Positions 19,906 to 28,265 are shown, numbered from the stretch's first letter. The stretch: DNA of 64,000 bases from CAYMCO01 sp964388955 (GCA_964388955.1 CAYMCO010000007.1:97936-161935), one strand, 5' to 3'. The notes: generated by a model not told the origin, from the letters alone. Program-made: numbers and translations.

Positions 19906-19956
19906 TTCGAAGCCGGACTCGATGGTCTTCTAGAGCAAGAACCGAAGGAGGGCGCG

Positions 19957-20391
19957 ATGGCAGAGCGAGTATCACGTGAACACCCACTTGAGATCACCCG
20001 GAAACGGGCCTGGCTGCTCCTTTCCGTAGAAGAGGATGTCCTTGCCAAAGCAGACCTGAATAGCCTGTTTCTTGCTGGCGGGGACGACTATACGGTCATC
20101 CGCGTAGATGAGGTGAGGTTTGAGGATGGTGGGGAGCCCGGATGGAACGTCGTCATCCCTGTGGATGCTAAGGATGACGATGCCTTCGGAGCCGCGAAGG
20201 AAAGGGTCGAGGCGCTCTTCGATACTTCAGCTAAGATCGCCGCCGTGGTGAAAGAAGGCGGACATCACCCGTGGCCCCCGCACAATGCGCATGGGTACAT
20301 CACTGAAGAAGAATTCCTTCGGGGCAGTCAAGAGTCAGATTTCTGGCACGGCCTGCAGGGCAACAGCCCCGGCCGGAACCCCTGGGGGTGA
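19957..20391 (+). CDS. Hypothetical protein, 144 residues
   Basis: The frame starts at ATG behind a good AAGGAGG about seven bases upstream. The protein is soluble, acidic in the middle, and ends in a Gly/Pro/Trp-containing tail. Its strand-helix-strand alternation (AWLLLSVEED, DYTVIRVDEVRF, WNVVIPVDAKDD) loosely recalls ferredoxin-like ligand-binding folds such as the Lrp/AsnC effector domain, but that is a guess and no family is recognised. It lies 51 bases after the last large cyclase-ATPase gene, in the same direction, and may be co-transcribed with it. The ribosome-binding site and codon use support a real gene. Confidence 0.65.
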   Translation: MAERVSREHPLEITRKRAWLLLSVEEDVLAKADLNSLFLAGGDDYTVIRVDEVRFEDGGEPGWNVVIPVDAKDDDAFGAAKERVEALFDTSAKIAAVVKEGGHHPWPPHNAHGYITEEEFLRGSQESDFWHGLQGNSPGRNPWG

Positions 20392-21208
20392 ATCCATCTC
20401 GAGGCTGAGAGAAGTCTCTGGCGTGGCACCCCGGGCAGGGCGTGCTCCGCTCCTCGAGATCGTAGGGGCAATTCACGAATTGCCCCTACGTGTGGCACGA
20501 GATGCCCCTCTCAGCGGCGGGCATCATCCCTGCTGCTTATGGGCCCACTGAGCGCGAGATATCCGTTCCGCCGTGGGTCAAGCGCATAGATATCTCCCCC
20601 AACTGGCAATGGTATTTGGAGCATGTCATCATGGACAGGGGTCTGGAACAAGGGAAGGGGACGGGGAGAGACGAGGGAACAGATCGATTTCGGTGAAAAC
20701 CTTCGCATGCGCACCGAGATGCCGGGATGGCCCATTGTGCTTGCATGCATCATCCAATGACCTACGGAGCGATTAGCGCATCGAGCTGTGCGAGTTCTCC
20801 GCCACGCGATCGCCCTGGTGTCGAGGGCGCCGACGAGTTGGGCCGCTCAACAGGGGTTGTTGAGATCGATAGGCGAAGCATTTGTGCGCAGTTGGTGGCT
20901 CGCTGTGCTGGCAAGTCAAGGCCAAATATGCAATAATAGGCCGTGATTGTCGAGCATTCTGACGTGAGGGCCCATTTTTCGAGGGATGACCGCTCCACAG
21001 GGGCATGTTGCTGACAATTGCGAAACGGCCTCTCGCCTCGACGGAAGCGTTTGACAAGCTGCCCGAGCACGGGCCTGACACTGCGTTTTGATGGATCGTC
21101 AGGTGGATTGTCTCCTCTCATCCGACCGACCCCTGTCTGGACTTCGGTTCCCCCGGAAGGTCACGATGAGCCGCGGCGGAAGCCGCTCCCAGGGGCTTAG
21201 GATCTATT
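20392..21208 (+). other. Intergenic region, about 0.8 kb
   Basis: No convincing gene is seen on either strand. It contains a perfect 14-bp inverted repeat near its left end, a smaller inverted pair of GATATC-containing octamers (20556-20563 and 20589-20596), and an AT-rich GCAATAATAG element near 20928-20937 that resembles a -10 region and recurs upstream of the gene at 2284. It probably carries the promoter of the downstream phosphatase/Crp pair. Confidence 0.5.
20461..20490. repeat. Perfect palindromic repeat, 14-bp arms
   Basis: Two 14-bp arms (20461-20474 and 20477-20490) are exact inverse complements separated by two bases. The first 12 bases of the element, counting the three bases before it (GATCGTAGGGGC), recur at 40899-40910 in another intergenic gap. 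This looks like a REP- or MITE-type dispersed palindrome, but the family is not identified. Confidence 0.7.
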
Positions 21209-22444
21209 ATGGTGCACGAAGCAATTTCGCAGGTCCCGCTTTTCTCCTCCCTTCCTGAGGGCGAGCTGGAGTATCTGGCTGGCAAGCTGGACGCGGTGGA
21301 GGTCGAGGAGGGTTCCCTGCTGCTCCGGGAGGGGGAGAAGGACAGGCGCTATTTCATTCTGCTGGAAGGGGAGGTGGAGGTTATCAAGGCGTTGGGCACG
21401 CCGGATGAACGCTCACTGGGGGTGCGCGGCAAGGGGTCAATTCTCGGGGAGATGAGCCTGTTCAGCGAGAACAGTCAGCACACGGCCAGCGTGCGGGCGC
21501 TTACATCGCTGCGGCTGATGGAGGTGCCGCACAGTGAACTGGACGCTCTGCTGCGCCGGCAGCCGAACTTCGCCTACCGCGTGCTGCGGGTGCTGAGCCA
21601 GCGCTTGGAGGAGTCCGAGAACATCACCATCCGCGATCTGCGGCGGAAGAATCGGGAACTGCGTCAGGCTTACGAGGAGCTCAAGGCCGCCCAGGCGCAG
21701 ATTATCGAAAAGGAACGCTTGGAGCGCGAGCTCGAGGTGGCGCGACAGATTCAGATGGGTATCCTTCCGGGCAGGTTGCCGACATGCCCGGAGTTCGAGT
21801 TCGGCGCCCGGGTGATCCCGATGGCAGCGGTGGGTGGGGATTTCTTTGATGTCATCCGTATCAATTCCGATCGATGGGGCATCGCAGTGGGCGATGTCAC
21901 GGATCACGGAGTGCCCGCGGCGCTGCTGATGGCGATGACCGTCACTCTGCTGCGGGCTGAAGCACGGCGGGCCGAAGGCCCGGCGGAGGTTCTGCGGCAA
22001 ATCAACCGTCATCTGTTGGAAATGGAGGGCACGGGGATGTTTGTCACCCTGCTCTATGGGGAGTTGAGCTGTGAGACCCGCCAGTTCAAGTACGCTCGCG
22101 CAGGTCACGAGATCCCAATCCTGATCCGAGGGGCGGCGCAGGCCACGCTTCCCGAGCACGCCGTCGGCCAACCGCTGGGCCTGGTCGATGATCTCAAGCT
22201 GGACGAAGGGACGATCACGTTGCCGCCAAGGGGGCTGTTCTTCTTGTACTCCGACGGTGTCACCGAAACCATCGACGAATCGGGTGGGCGCTTCGGGCAG
22301 GAGCACCTCATCGCTGCCCTGCGCGGTGGGGTAGATCAGCCGGCCGCAGAAGTCTGTGATCTCGTTTGGCAAACGCTCGAGGCCTTCCGGGGCGGGGAGG
22401 TCCAGCACGACGACGTCACGTTGATGACCATAAGGGTGAAATAG
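21209..22444 (+). CDS. Cyclic-nucleotide-binding-fold/SpoIIE-type PP2C phosphatase
   Basis: A 411-residue protein. Residues 5-125 are a cyclic-nucleotide-binding (cNMP) beta-roll with the GEMSLF motif. Residues 135-180 form a charged coiled coil. Residues 180-411 are an RsbU/SpoIIE-type PP2C serine/threonine phosphatase with the metal motifs GGDFFD, GDVTDHG, YSDGVTE and QHDDVT all present. Such proteins dephosphorylate anti-sigma-factor antagonists in partner-switching pathways. In the cNMP domain the usual phosphate-binding Arg-Ser/Thr pair is replaced (SQHTASV), so cAMP binding is doubtful and another ligand, or none, may be used. No anti-anti-sigma or kinase partner is in the window. It is four bases upstream of a Crp-family gene, so the two are likely co-transcribed. 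Confidence 0.92.
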   Translation: MVHEAISQVPLFSSLPEGELEYLAGKLDAVEVEEGSLLLREGEKDRRYFILLEGEVEVIKALGTPDERSLGVRGKGSILGEMSLFSENSQHTASVRALTSLRLMEVPHSELDALLRRQPNFAYRVLRVLSQRLEESENITIRDLRRKNRELRQAYEELKAAQAQIIEKERLERELEVARQIQMGILPGRLPTCPEFEFGARVIPMAAVGGDFFDVIRINSDRWGIAVGDVTDHGVPAALLMAMTVTLLRAEARRAEGPAEVLRQINRHLLEMEGTGMFVTLLYGELSCETRQFKYARAGHEIPILIRGAAQATLPEHAVGQPLGLVDDLKLDEGTITLPPRGLFFLYSDGVTETIDESGGRFGQEHLIAALRGGVDQPAAEVCDLVWQTLEAFRGGEVQHDDVTLMTIRVK

Positions 22445-22448
22445 ATCG

Positions 22449-23153
22449 ATGCGTGGGGGCGCCAAAGTGGGATCAGATCTATTCGAATATCTGGCTACAG
22501 TCCCCCTGCTGGAAGGCATCGACCAGGCCGCGTTGCGCGGCCTTGCCCGCTCTGCCCGAGTTCGCCACCTATCCAAAGGCGAGCTGCTCTTCAGCCAGCT
22601 GGACCCCGCGGATGCCGTGTACATCGTGCGCCGGGGCGGCATCGCCATTTTCCTGGCCACGCCGGATGGCCGGGAACTGGTCATCAACGAGATGCTACCC
22701 GGGGATTGCTTTGGGGAGCTCTCGTTGTTGACGGATCAATCGCGATCTACCGGGGCGGAGGCCCGGGAGGCCAGCGAGGTCATCTGGATCTCCCATCAGG
22801 ATTTCATGCGCGCCCTGCAGGGTGAACCGGAGTTGATGCGGCGCGTATTGGAGACCACCGCCGACCGCCTGCGGACCAGCAGCGAGCGGGAGAGCGCCCT
22901 GGCGTTTCTGGATTCCTCGGCGCGCTTGGCGCGTGTGCTGCTCCAGCTTGAGACGCAGGAGAAAGCAGAAGGCGCGGTGCACGTCACCCATGAGGAGCTG
23001 GCGCAGTTTGTGGGCCTGGCGCGGCAGACCGTGTCGGAGAAGTTGGGGCGCTGGCGCCGGCAGGGCTGGGTCAGGACCGGTCGCGGTAAGATCGAGATAC
23101 TGCGGCGTGATCGGCTGGAACGCCAGGCGCGGAAGGCGCTCAACGAAGGCTGA
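22449..23153 (+). CDS. Crp/Fnr-family transcriptional regulator
   Basis: A 234-residue regulator. Residues 10-130 are a cNMP-binding beta-roll in which FGELSLL and the following SRST retain the residues that hold the cyclic phosphate in Crp (Glu in GEL, and an Arg-Ser pair). Residues 130-150 form the dimerisation helix. Residues 155-225 are a winged helix-turn-helix with the recognition-helix motif ARQTVSEKLGRW. No Fnr-type cysteine cluster is present, which favours a cyclic-nucleotide ligand over an Fe-S cluster. The gene starts four bases after the phosphatase stop. Its position after an array of cyclase-domain proteins makes it the most plausible cAMP effector here, though that link is inferred. 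Confidence 0.92.
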   Translation: MRGGAKVGSDLFEYLATVPLLEGIDQAALRGLARSARVRHLSKGELLFSQLDPADAVYIVRRGGIAIFLATPDGRELVINEMLPGDCFGELSLLTDQSRSTGAEAREASEVIWISHQDFMRALQGEPELMRRVLETTADRLRTSSERESALAFLDSSARLARVLLQLETQEKAEGAVHVTHEELAQFVGLARQTVSEKLGRWRRQGWVRTGRGKIEILRRDRLERQARKALNEG

Positions 23154-23187
23154 AGGAAATCCGGTCCCGGAATTGTCACCTGGCTGA

Positions 23188-23216
23188 CAGACAGCGGGCG
23201 GCGGGTGCGCTATATT
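23188..23216 (+). promoter_or_regulatory. Candidate sigma-70 promoter for the small-protein/GAF/protease cassette
   Basis: CAGACA (23188-23193) and TATATT (23211-23216) are separated by 17 bases, about 107 bases before the small-protein start. The -35 match is partial. Confidence 0.4.
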
Positions 23217-23229
23217 TGGGACACAATGG

Positions 23230-23257
23230 TCCGGGGAGGGGTGGCCAACTCCCCGGA
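23230..23257 (+). other. Stem-loop in 5' leader
   Basis: A perfect 9-bp G/C-rich stem (23230-23238 with 23249-23257) closes a 10-base loop. It lies between the candidate promoter and the small-protein gene. No T-run follows, so it is more likely a leader structure or processing signal than a terminator. Confidence 0.5.
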
Positions 23258-23322
23258 TCTGGAAGCAGCAGGCGAAATCTACGCCCTGGGCCTAGAGGAA
23301 GTGCATGAAAGGAGGCAGCACG

Positions 23323-23532
23323 ATGTCCGAGGACAGAAGCAAGCTTATTGAGAGGGTGATCGGCCGCCTGACCGATCTGCGCATGCAGCTCAACCCTGAG
23401 GAGCGCGCCATCTTGGACTCGTTCGTCCTGGGGGAGGGTGAGGTCACAGCGCATGCCTTCGATCCAGGAGCCGTGACCCCGCGTGTGACCCTTGACAAGG
23501 ATCAGCACGTTTACAAGCTCGTCGACATCTAA
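23323..23532 (+). CDS. Small acidic protein of unknown function, 69 residues
   Basis: The ATG at 23323 is preceded by AAAGGAGG eight bases upstream. An earlier in-frame ATG at 23305 overlaps that ribosome-binding site and is unlikely to be used. The first half is a predicted charged helix (KLIERVIGRL, LNPEERAILDSF); the second half is Gly/Asp/Pro-containing and ends in a YKLVDI tail. No family is recognised. It is the first gene of a plus-strand cassette with a GAF protein and a cytoplasmic subtilisin-like protease, so it could be a substrate, propeptide-like inhibitor or adaptor of that protease; this is inference only. Hairpins flank the gene on both sides. Confidence 0.65.
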   Translation: MSEDRSKLIERVIGRLTDLRMQLNPEERAILDSFVLGEGEVTAHAFDPGAVTPRVTLDKDQHVYKLVDI

Positions 23533-23561
23533 CCCGATACTGACGTGCCTTGTGAGAGATG

Positions 23562-23587
23562 CCCAGAAGAGCGCCCGTTCTTCTGGG
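23562..23587 (+). other. Stem-loop between small-protein gene and GAF gene
   Basis: A perfect 9-bp inverted repeat (CCCAGAAGA and its complement) encloses an 8-base loop, 30 bases after the small-protein stop. There is no following T-run, so full termination is doubtful; partial termination or mRNA stabilisation would fit. Confidence 0.5.
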
Positions 23588-23743
23588 TGTCCCCGCGGTT
23601 AAGCTGCGGTGGCGGATATTGCCCTGGCCGCCGTCGGGACCTGCGGTTTAGTGTGCCTCACTCAGGCGCTGGCCGCGCCCGATCGCGGCGGATTTATTCC
23701 GAGGCGGGGCGCAGAGGCGTGAAAGAACAGGGAGGTATAGCAT

Positions 23744-24526
23744 ATGCCACAGGATGCCGAGCCCAGCAGGCGGATAAGGCGCCAACTCTCCTCGCTGGTC
23801 GATGTGGTTCAGGCCAGCGGCGCCTCGCTGCTGCCCACCTCCTCGGATCAACTGCTGGCGTCGATCGTTGAGGCCGCGGCGCGCATGTTTGGAGCCGCAG
23901 CGGCATCCATCGCCTTGGTGGTGCAAGAGGAAGAGGTCCTTGAGTTTCGGGTGGCCTACGGAAGCGGGAATGAGGAGGTCGTCGGACAGCGCATCCCACT
24001 CGACGCCGGGATCGCCGGCTACGTGGCCATGACCGGCCAGCCCATCGCCGTCTCGGATGTGAAGCGGGACCCTCGGTTCGAGCAGGATTTCGCGGAAAGC
24101 ACCGGATATGTACCCGATTCCATTCTGGCCACCCCGCTCGTGTGGGAAGAGCGGGTGATCGGGGTAATGGAGGTGCTGGACAAGGTCGACGCGCCCTCCT
24201 TTGGCATGCAGGATATGGAACTGATGGGCATTTTTGCCCAGCAGGCCGCCATCGCCATCCGGCAGTCTCAAGTGCATGAGGCCTTGGATCGAGCGCTGCA
24301 GGCGGGGCTGTCCGAGATCGCATCGGGCGCAGATTCCCTTGATATCGCAGAGCTGCTCGAGAGCCTCGCCGCACATCCGGAGAGCGATCCGGCGACGGCC
24401 GAGTTGGCTCAGATCGGCACGCTGCTGGCTGGCCTTAGCCAAGCAGGGGATGCGGAGAGAGCGCTCTGCATCCAGGTGCTGAGCGCTTTCGATAACTACA
24501 TCCGCTCTATACATTTCGGCCTCTAG
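23744..24526 (+). CDS. GAF-domain protein
   Basis: A 260-residue soluble protein with GGGAGG about ten bases before its ATG. Residues 35-185 form a GAF domain of the small-molecule-binding type (LDAGIAGYVAMTGQP, DVKRDPRF, then LATPLVWEERVIGVMEVL). A mostly helical C-terminal segment of about 75 residues, predicted to pack or dimerise, follows. There is no kinase, cyclase or DNA-binding output domain, so it probably acts by binding a partner, perhaps the protease encoded 44 bases downstream. The ligand cannot be told from sequence. Confidence 0.88.
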   Translation: MPQDAEPSRRIRRQLSSLVDVVQASGASLLPTSSDQLLASIVEAAARMFGAAAASIALVVQEEEVLEFRVAYGSGNEEVVGQRIPLDAGIAGYVAMTGQPIAVSDVKRDPRFEQDFAESTGYVPDSILATPLVWEERVIGVMEVLDKVDAPSFGMQDMELMGIFAQQAAIAIRQSQVHEALDRALQAGLSEIASGADSLDIAELLESLAAHPESDPATAELAQIGTLLAGLSQAGDAERALCIQVLSAFDNYIRSIHFGL

Positions 24527-24570
24527 GCGAGGCAGGAGCGAGGCCCGCGGATTGGACTGTAACCGGCGAG

Positions 24571-25425
24571 ATGAGTGAGAAACCCCGGCCCGCCTGGTCG
24601 ACTCAGTTCTCGGAAGAGGCGCTTCAGCAGCTCCAGGCCATGGGCCCCATCTCGGAAGTCACCCGCGAATGGGCTTGGGGCGGGAGCTCCGGCGCGGGTG
24701 TGTGCGTCGCGGTGGTTGACAGCGGCATCGAACCCGATCATCCCGCAGTGGGGGGCCGCCTGAGGGGCGCCGTCAGCGTGGCGATGGATCCGGCTGGGAC
24801 GGGGGAGGCGGCCGTTACGGAAGATGACCCTCCCCAAGACCTCTGCGGCCATGGCACCGCATGTGCCGGAATCATCCATTCGCTGGCGCCGGACGCGGAG
24901 TTGTACAGCATCCGGGTGCTGGGGAGAGATCTCAAAGGCAAGGGGACGCAATTCGCGGCCGGTCTGCGCTGGGCAATCGAGCATCAGATGCACGTGATCA
25001 ACCTCAGCCTGAGCACCTCGCGCGCGCAGTATTTTGGTCTCTTCCACGATTTGGCGGACAAGGCCTACTTCCAGAATATCATCCTGGTCTCGGCGGCCAA
25101 CAACTTCCCGATCCCCTCCTACCCATCGCTGTATTCCTCGGTAGTCTCGGTGGCGGCGCACGATGAGAAGGACCCCTTCACCTACTACTACAACCCGGCC
25201 CCCCCTGTGGAGTTCGGCGCCCCGGGCATCGATCTGCGCGTCGCCTGGCGGGAGAAGAGCTATGTCACCACCACCGGGAACAGCTTTGCCGCCCCGCACA
25301 TCGCCGGCATCGTGACACTGATTCGGGCCCTGCATCCCGATCTCACGCCTTTCCAGATGAAGACCGTGCTCTACGCCTGTGCCAGCAATATCCATGCGCG
25401 AGAATCGCCGGGGGTGCCCAAGTAG
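24571..25425 (+). CDS. Cytoplasmic subtilisin-like serine protease (peptidase S8)
   Basis: A 284-residue S8 peptidase with the full catalytic triad: Asp50 (VAVVDSG), His94 (CGHGTACAG) and Ser238 (TGNSFAAPH), plus an oxyanion-type Asn near 177 (SAANN). It has no signal peptide and only a short N-terminal segment before the catalytic domain, far shorter than a usual propeptide, so it is probably an intracellular protease active without secretion. It ends shortly after the catalytic core and lacks PA or P-domains. It is the third gene of the small protein/GAF/protease cassette. Its target is unknown. Confidence 0.9.
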   Translation: MSEKPRPAWSTQFSEEALQQLQAMGPISEVTREWAWGGSSGAGVCVAVVDSGIEPDHPAVGGRLRGAVSVAMDPAGTGEAAVTEDDPPQDLCGHGTACAGIIHSLAPDAELYSIRVLGRDLKGKGTQFAAGLRWAIEHQMHVINLSLSTSRAQYFGLFHDLADKAYFQNIILVSAANNFPIPSYPSLYSSVVSVAAHDEKDPFTYYYNPAPPVEFGAPGIDLRVAWREKSYVTTTGNSFAAPHIAGIVTLIRALHPDLTPFQMKTVLYACASNIHARESPGVPK

Positions 25426-25835
25426 CCCTCCGACTTCCCCCTGAACTCTCCTCTGAAGGGGCCTGGGGCCAACTCACCAAGTGCCGCCTTGTTCGGTTGG
25501 GTGCGTTCCATCCTGGCGGGCGATCTGACACGGCAGACTCGTGCCTGCCGCAGCCTGTCAACAACACAGGCCAGGCCTCTCGATACACGCCTCGCTCGGC
25601 TCGCCGCCGCTCGAGATGCGGCCTGCTTCGCACGTTCCGATTGTGGGGAGGCGCATCTCGAGTGCCGAGTGGTGGAACCACGAGGTGTATCCAGAAAAGC
25701 GCCGTACATTCACTCTCAAGGGGCCGCGCCCCCTGAAATGGAACGCGCCCTTTCGGTTTGGAGGATTGACCGGCGCGAGTAGAATAGGACGGCGAAGGGG
25801 ATCTGCAGGGCAATGTAGGGAACTCGGAGATTCGC
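25426..25835 (+). other. Intergenic region, about 0.4 kb
   Basis: No gene, RNA or strong promoter is recognised here. Short open frames have no ribosome-binding sites or family features. Confidence 0.4.
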
Positions 25836-27512
25836 ATGCGGGGGTCATTCATCGCCAAGCCGAAGCTCGGCTGGGCGGAGGTCTGCATTATCAGCGTGGT
25901 GATGCTCGCATATCTGCCAGTTGCCTTCTCCGGTGAGCGAGCTGTGCTCAACCGGTTTCAGACGGATGACGCCTTCTACTACTTCAAGACCGCCCAGAAC
26001 ATCGGCGAGGGGCGGGGCGTCACATTTGACGGCACGGCATTGACTAACGGTTTCCAACCACTGTGGCTGCTCTTTCTGGTGCCGATTTTCTGCCTGGCAC
26101 GCATTGATCTGCTTCTGCCACTCCGATTGGTGATCGGCCTGCAGGTCCTGATCGCGGCGGGAACCAGCCTACTGCTTTACCGCCTGATGTGCAGGAGCAT
26201 CTCGAAACCCGTGGCGCTTGCGGCGGGAATCGGATTTTCCTTTCTCCCTGGCGTTGCCGACACCATTCTCATGGGGGGCACGGAGGCGGGGCTGAATGCT
26301 TTGCTGATCGTCCTGTTGCTTTACCGCACGAGCATCGAGACTACGAGGCAAACTCCGAGACCCACCCAACTGGGTTTAGTCGCCGCGCTGGCCTTCTTCG
26401 CTCGTTTGGACAATGTATTCCTTGCCGGGGTGATCGGAATGTGGCTGATCGGGGCGCGTTGGCTTCAAACCCCAGCGCCGAGGCAACTTGACTGGCGGCG
26501 GGACATCCGGTTGGCGATGGGCTATTACCTTCCCCTGCTCCTATTGGGGGGCGCCTACGCAGGGTTGAACCAGGCGGTATTCGGATACCCCACCCCCGTC
26601 AGCGCGCAGGTCAAAGCTTGGTGGGGGACGCTGGACCTGACGGTATATGGTTTCCCCATCCACCGCCCGATCGATTTCATCGGCCAATTGATGACCAATG
26701 ATCCTTCGCTGGGCCCCTGGTCTCTCATCACCGCGCCCATGTACGCGCTGGCGGAAGGGATTATCAATCGACTTGGCCTATTGATGTCGCTCAGTCTGCG
26801 CCGGGTCTTCCTGCTGGCCGAGTTCCTGCTCCTGGTCGTCCTCGTGGCGGCATTGATCCGTAGCGGCCGGAAAAGGGCGGGCCCGGCGCTTCTCAAACTG
26901 CCCATTCTCCCGCTGGCTTTCGCATGCATGATGCAGATCGGCTATTACAAACTGAGCGGTCATTTGGCGCAGAAGCCCTGGTATTGGATCGGGGAGTCGC
27001 TGGTGATCCTGATGTTGGGGGCACTGACGGTGGATTCGGCATGGAGCCTGCTCCGGCCACGGCGGTGGGGGACAATTCTCTCCTATGCCACGCTGGTGGG
27101 GGCGCTGTCGTGGCTGATGATCCCCCAAGTCCTGGGCCTCCCAACGGTCTTTGGATCCGGGGCAAACGCCGGTCAGCACTACTATCTACGGCGCGCGGAT
27201 TGGCTGCAGGAGCAAACTGAGGCGGGGGCCAAGATCGGCATGACCGGATCCGGCAGCGCGGGGTACTTCACCTCGGGCCGCACGATCGTAAACCTCGACG
27301 GACTGATCAGCGGAGTGGAGTACCTTGAGGCGCTGCGGACGGGCACCGGCGCCCAATACCTGCGCCGTATCGGTCTGGACTACGTCTTCGGGAACGGGTA
27401 TATCCTGCTGGAAACCCAGCCCTACCGGGAGATCTTCGATGGGCGCCTCCAGCTTGTTCGGGAGTGGCCGAGCCCGGATCGGGGTCTAACCCTCTGGCGG
27501 TTCACCCCCTGA
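25836..27512 (+). CDS. GT-C fold membrane protein, probable polyprenyl-phosphate-sugar glycosyltransferase
   Basis: A 558-residue integral membrane protein with about ten or more hydrophobic segments. The first extracytoplasmic loop holds the acidic motif TDDAFYYFKTAQNIGEG, typical of the catalytic Asp region of GT-C glycosyltransferases (PMT/ArnT/GT39-like). The following TNGFQPLW motif also occurs in this group. The C-terminal soluble part includes GSGSAGYF and NLDGLISG motifs seen in related large conserved membrane proteins. It likely transfers a sugar from a polyprenyl-phosphate carrier to a cell-surface acceptor; donor and acceptor are unknown. GGAG lies eight bases before the ATG. It has no obvious operon partner. 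Confidence 0.75.
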   Translation: MRGSFIAKPKLGWAEVCIISVVMLAYLPVAFSGERAVLNRFQTDDAFYYFKTAQNIGEGRGVTFDGTALTNGFQPLWLLFLVPIFCLARIDLLLPLRLVIGLQVLIAAGTSLLLYRLMCRSISKPVALAAGIGFSFLPGVADTILMGGTEAGLNALLIVLLLYRTSIETTRQTPRPTQLGLVAALAFFARLDNVFLAGVIGMWLIGARWLQTPAPRQLDWRRDIRLAMGYYLPLLLLGGAYAGLNQAVFGYPTPVSAQVKAWWGTLDLTVYGFPIHRPIDFIGQLMTNDPSLGPWSLITAPMYALAEGIINRLGLLMSLSLRRVFLLAEFLLLVVLVAALIRSGRKRAGPALLKLPILPLAFACMMQIGYYKLSGHLAQKPWYWIGESLVILMLGALTVDSAWSLLRPRRWGTILSYATLVGALSWLMIPQVLGLPTVFGSGANAGQHYYLRRADWLQEQTEAGAKIGMTGSGSAGYFTSGRTIVNLDGLISGVEYLEALRTGTGAQYLRRIGLDYVFGNGYILLETQPYREIFDGRLQLVREWPSPDRGLTLWRFTP

Positions 27513-27623
27513 GCCAAGAGCAGCGTGCGAAGATCCGCCCCTGTCAAGCTTATCTGATAATTTCCCCCGGAAAAGGGTAGAATCTGGATACTCGCCGAAG
27601 ACGCCAACCCGAAGGAGATCTCA

Positions 27624-28265
27624 GTGTCCAGCATGCCCTCTTATGATCGTATTCAGGAGTACCTCAAGTCCTATGTGCCCGACCGATCGGAGACTCTCCT
27701 GGAAATGGAAGCCTATGCGGAGGAGCACGACTTTCCGATCATCGGGCCGCTTGCGGGGACCTTCTGCTACTTGCTGACCCGCATATCGGGGGCCCGGCGG
27801 GTGTTTGAACTTGGATCTGGTTATGGATATTCCACCGCCTGGTTCGCCAAAGCGGTGGCCGAGAACGGGGGCGGGGAGGTCCATCACGTGGTTTGGGACC
27901 GGAAGCTCTCCGACATGGCGAGGGCCTATCTGTCAAGGCTCGGATACGGCGATCTCGTCCAGTTTCATGTGGCGGAGGCGGTGGAGACATTGGCCGGCAC
28001 GCAGGGGGAATTCGATTTGATGTTCAGCGATATCAACAAGGATTCTTATCCCGATTCCCTCCCGGTGATCTACGAAAAGCTGAAGCGAGGGGGAGTGCTG
28101 CTGGTGGACAATCTGCTGTGGAGTGGACGCGTGATGGATTCCCACAATCAAGATGCGAATACTCGCGCGATCCGCCGCTTTGCCCACATGATCGCCGACG
28201 ATAGGCGCTGGAGCCAATCCACCATCCCTCTTCGGGATGGCGTGCTCGTGGCCTACAAGTCCTGA
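27624..28265 (+). CDS. Class I SAM-dependent O-methyltransferase (family 3, COMT-like)
   Basis: A 213-residue protein starting at GTG behind AAGGAG. Motif I (VFELGSGYGYST) binds S-adenosylmethionine. MFSDINKDSYPD and LLVDNLLWSGRV match the metal and active-site motifs of catechol/caffeoyl-CoA O-methyltransferase-type enzymes. The length is normal for the family. The physiological substrate cannot be told. The 3' end overlaps the convergent DUF1989 gene by 13 bases. Confidence 0.9.
   Translation: MSSMPSYDRIQEYLKSYVPDRSETLLEMEAYAEEHDFPIIGPLAGTFCYLLTRISGARRVFELGSGYGYSTAWFAKAVAENGGGEVHHVVWDRKLSDMARAYLSRLGYGDLVQFHVAEAVETLAGTQGEFDLMFSDINKDSYPDSLPVIYEKLKRGGVLLVDNLLWSGRVMDSHNQDANTRAIRRFAHMIADDRRWSQSTIPLRDGVLVAYKS

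Noticed and set aside
20392..21208. Small genes in the gap before the phosphatase
   Set aside because: Open frames of 60-120 codons lack ribosome-binding sites, overlap a palindrome and promoter-like DNA, and match nothing recognisable.
23562..23587. Terminator between the small-protein and GAF genes
   Set aside because: The hairpin is perfect but no T-run follows on the transcribed strand, so it is listed as a stem-loop only.
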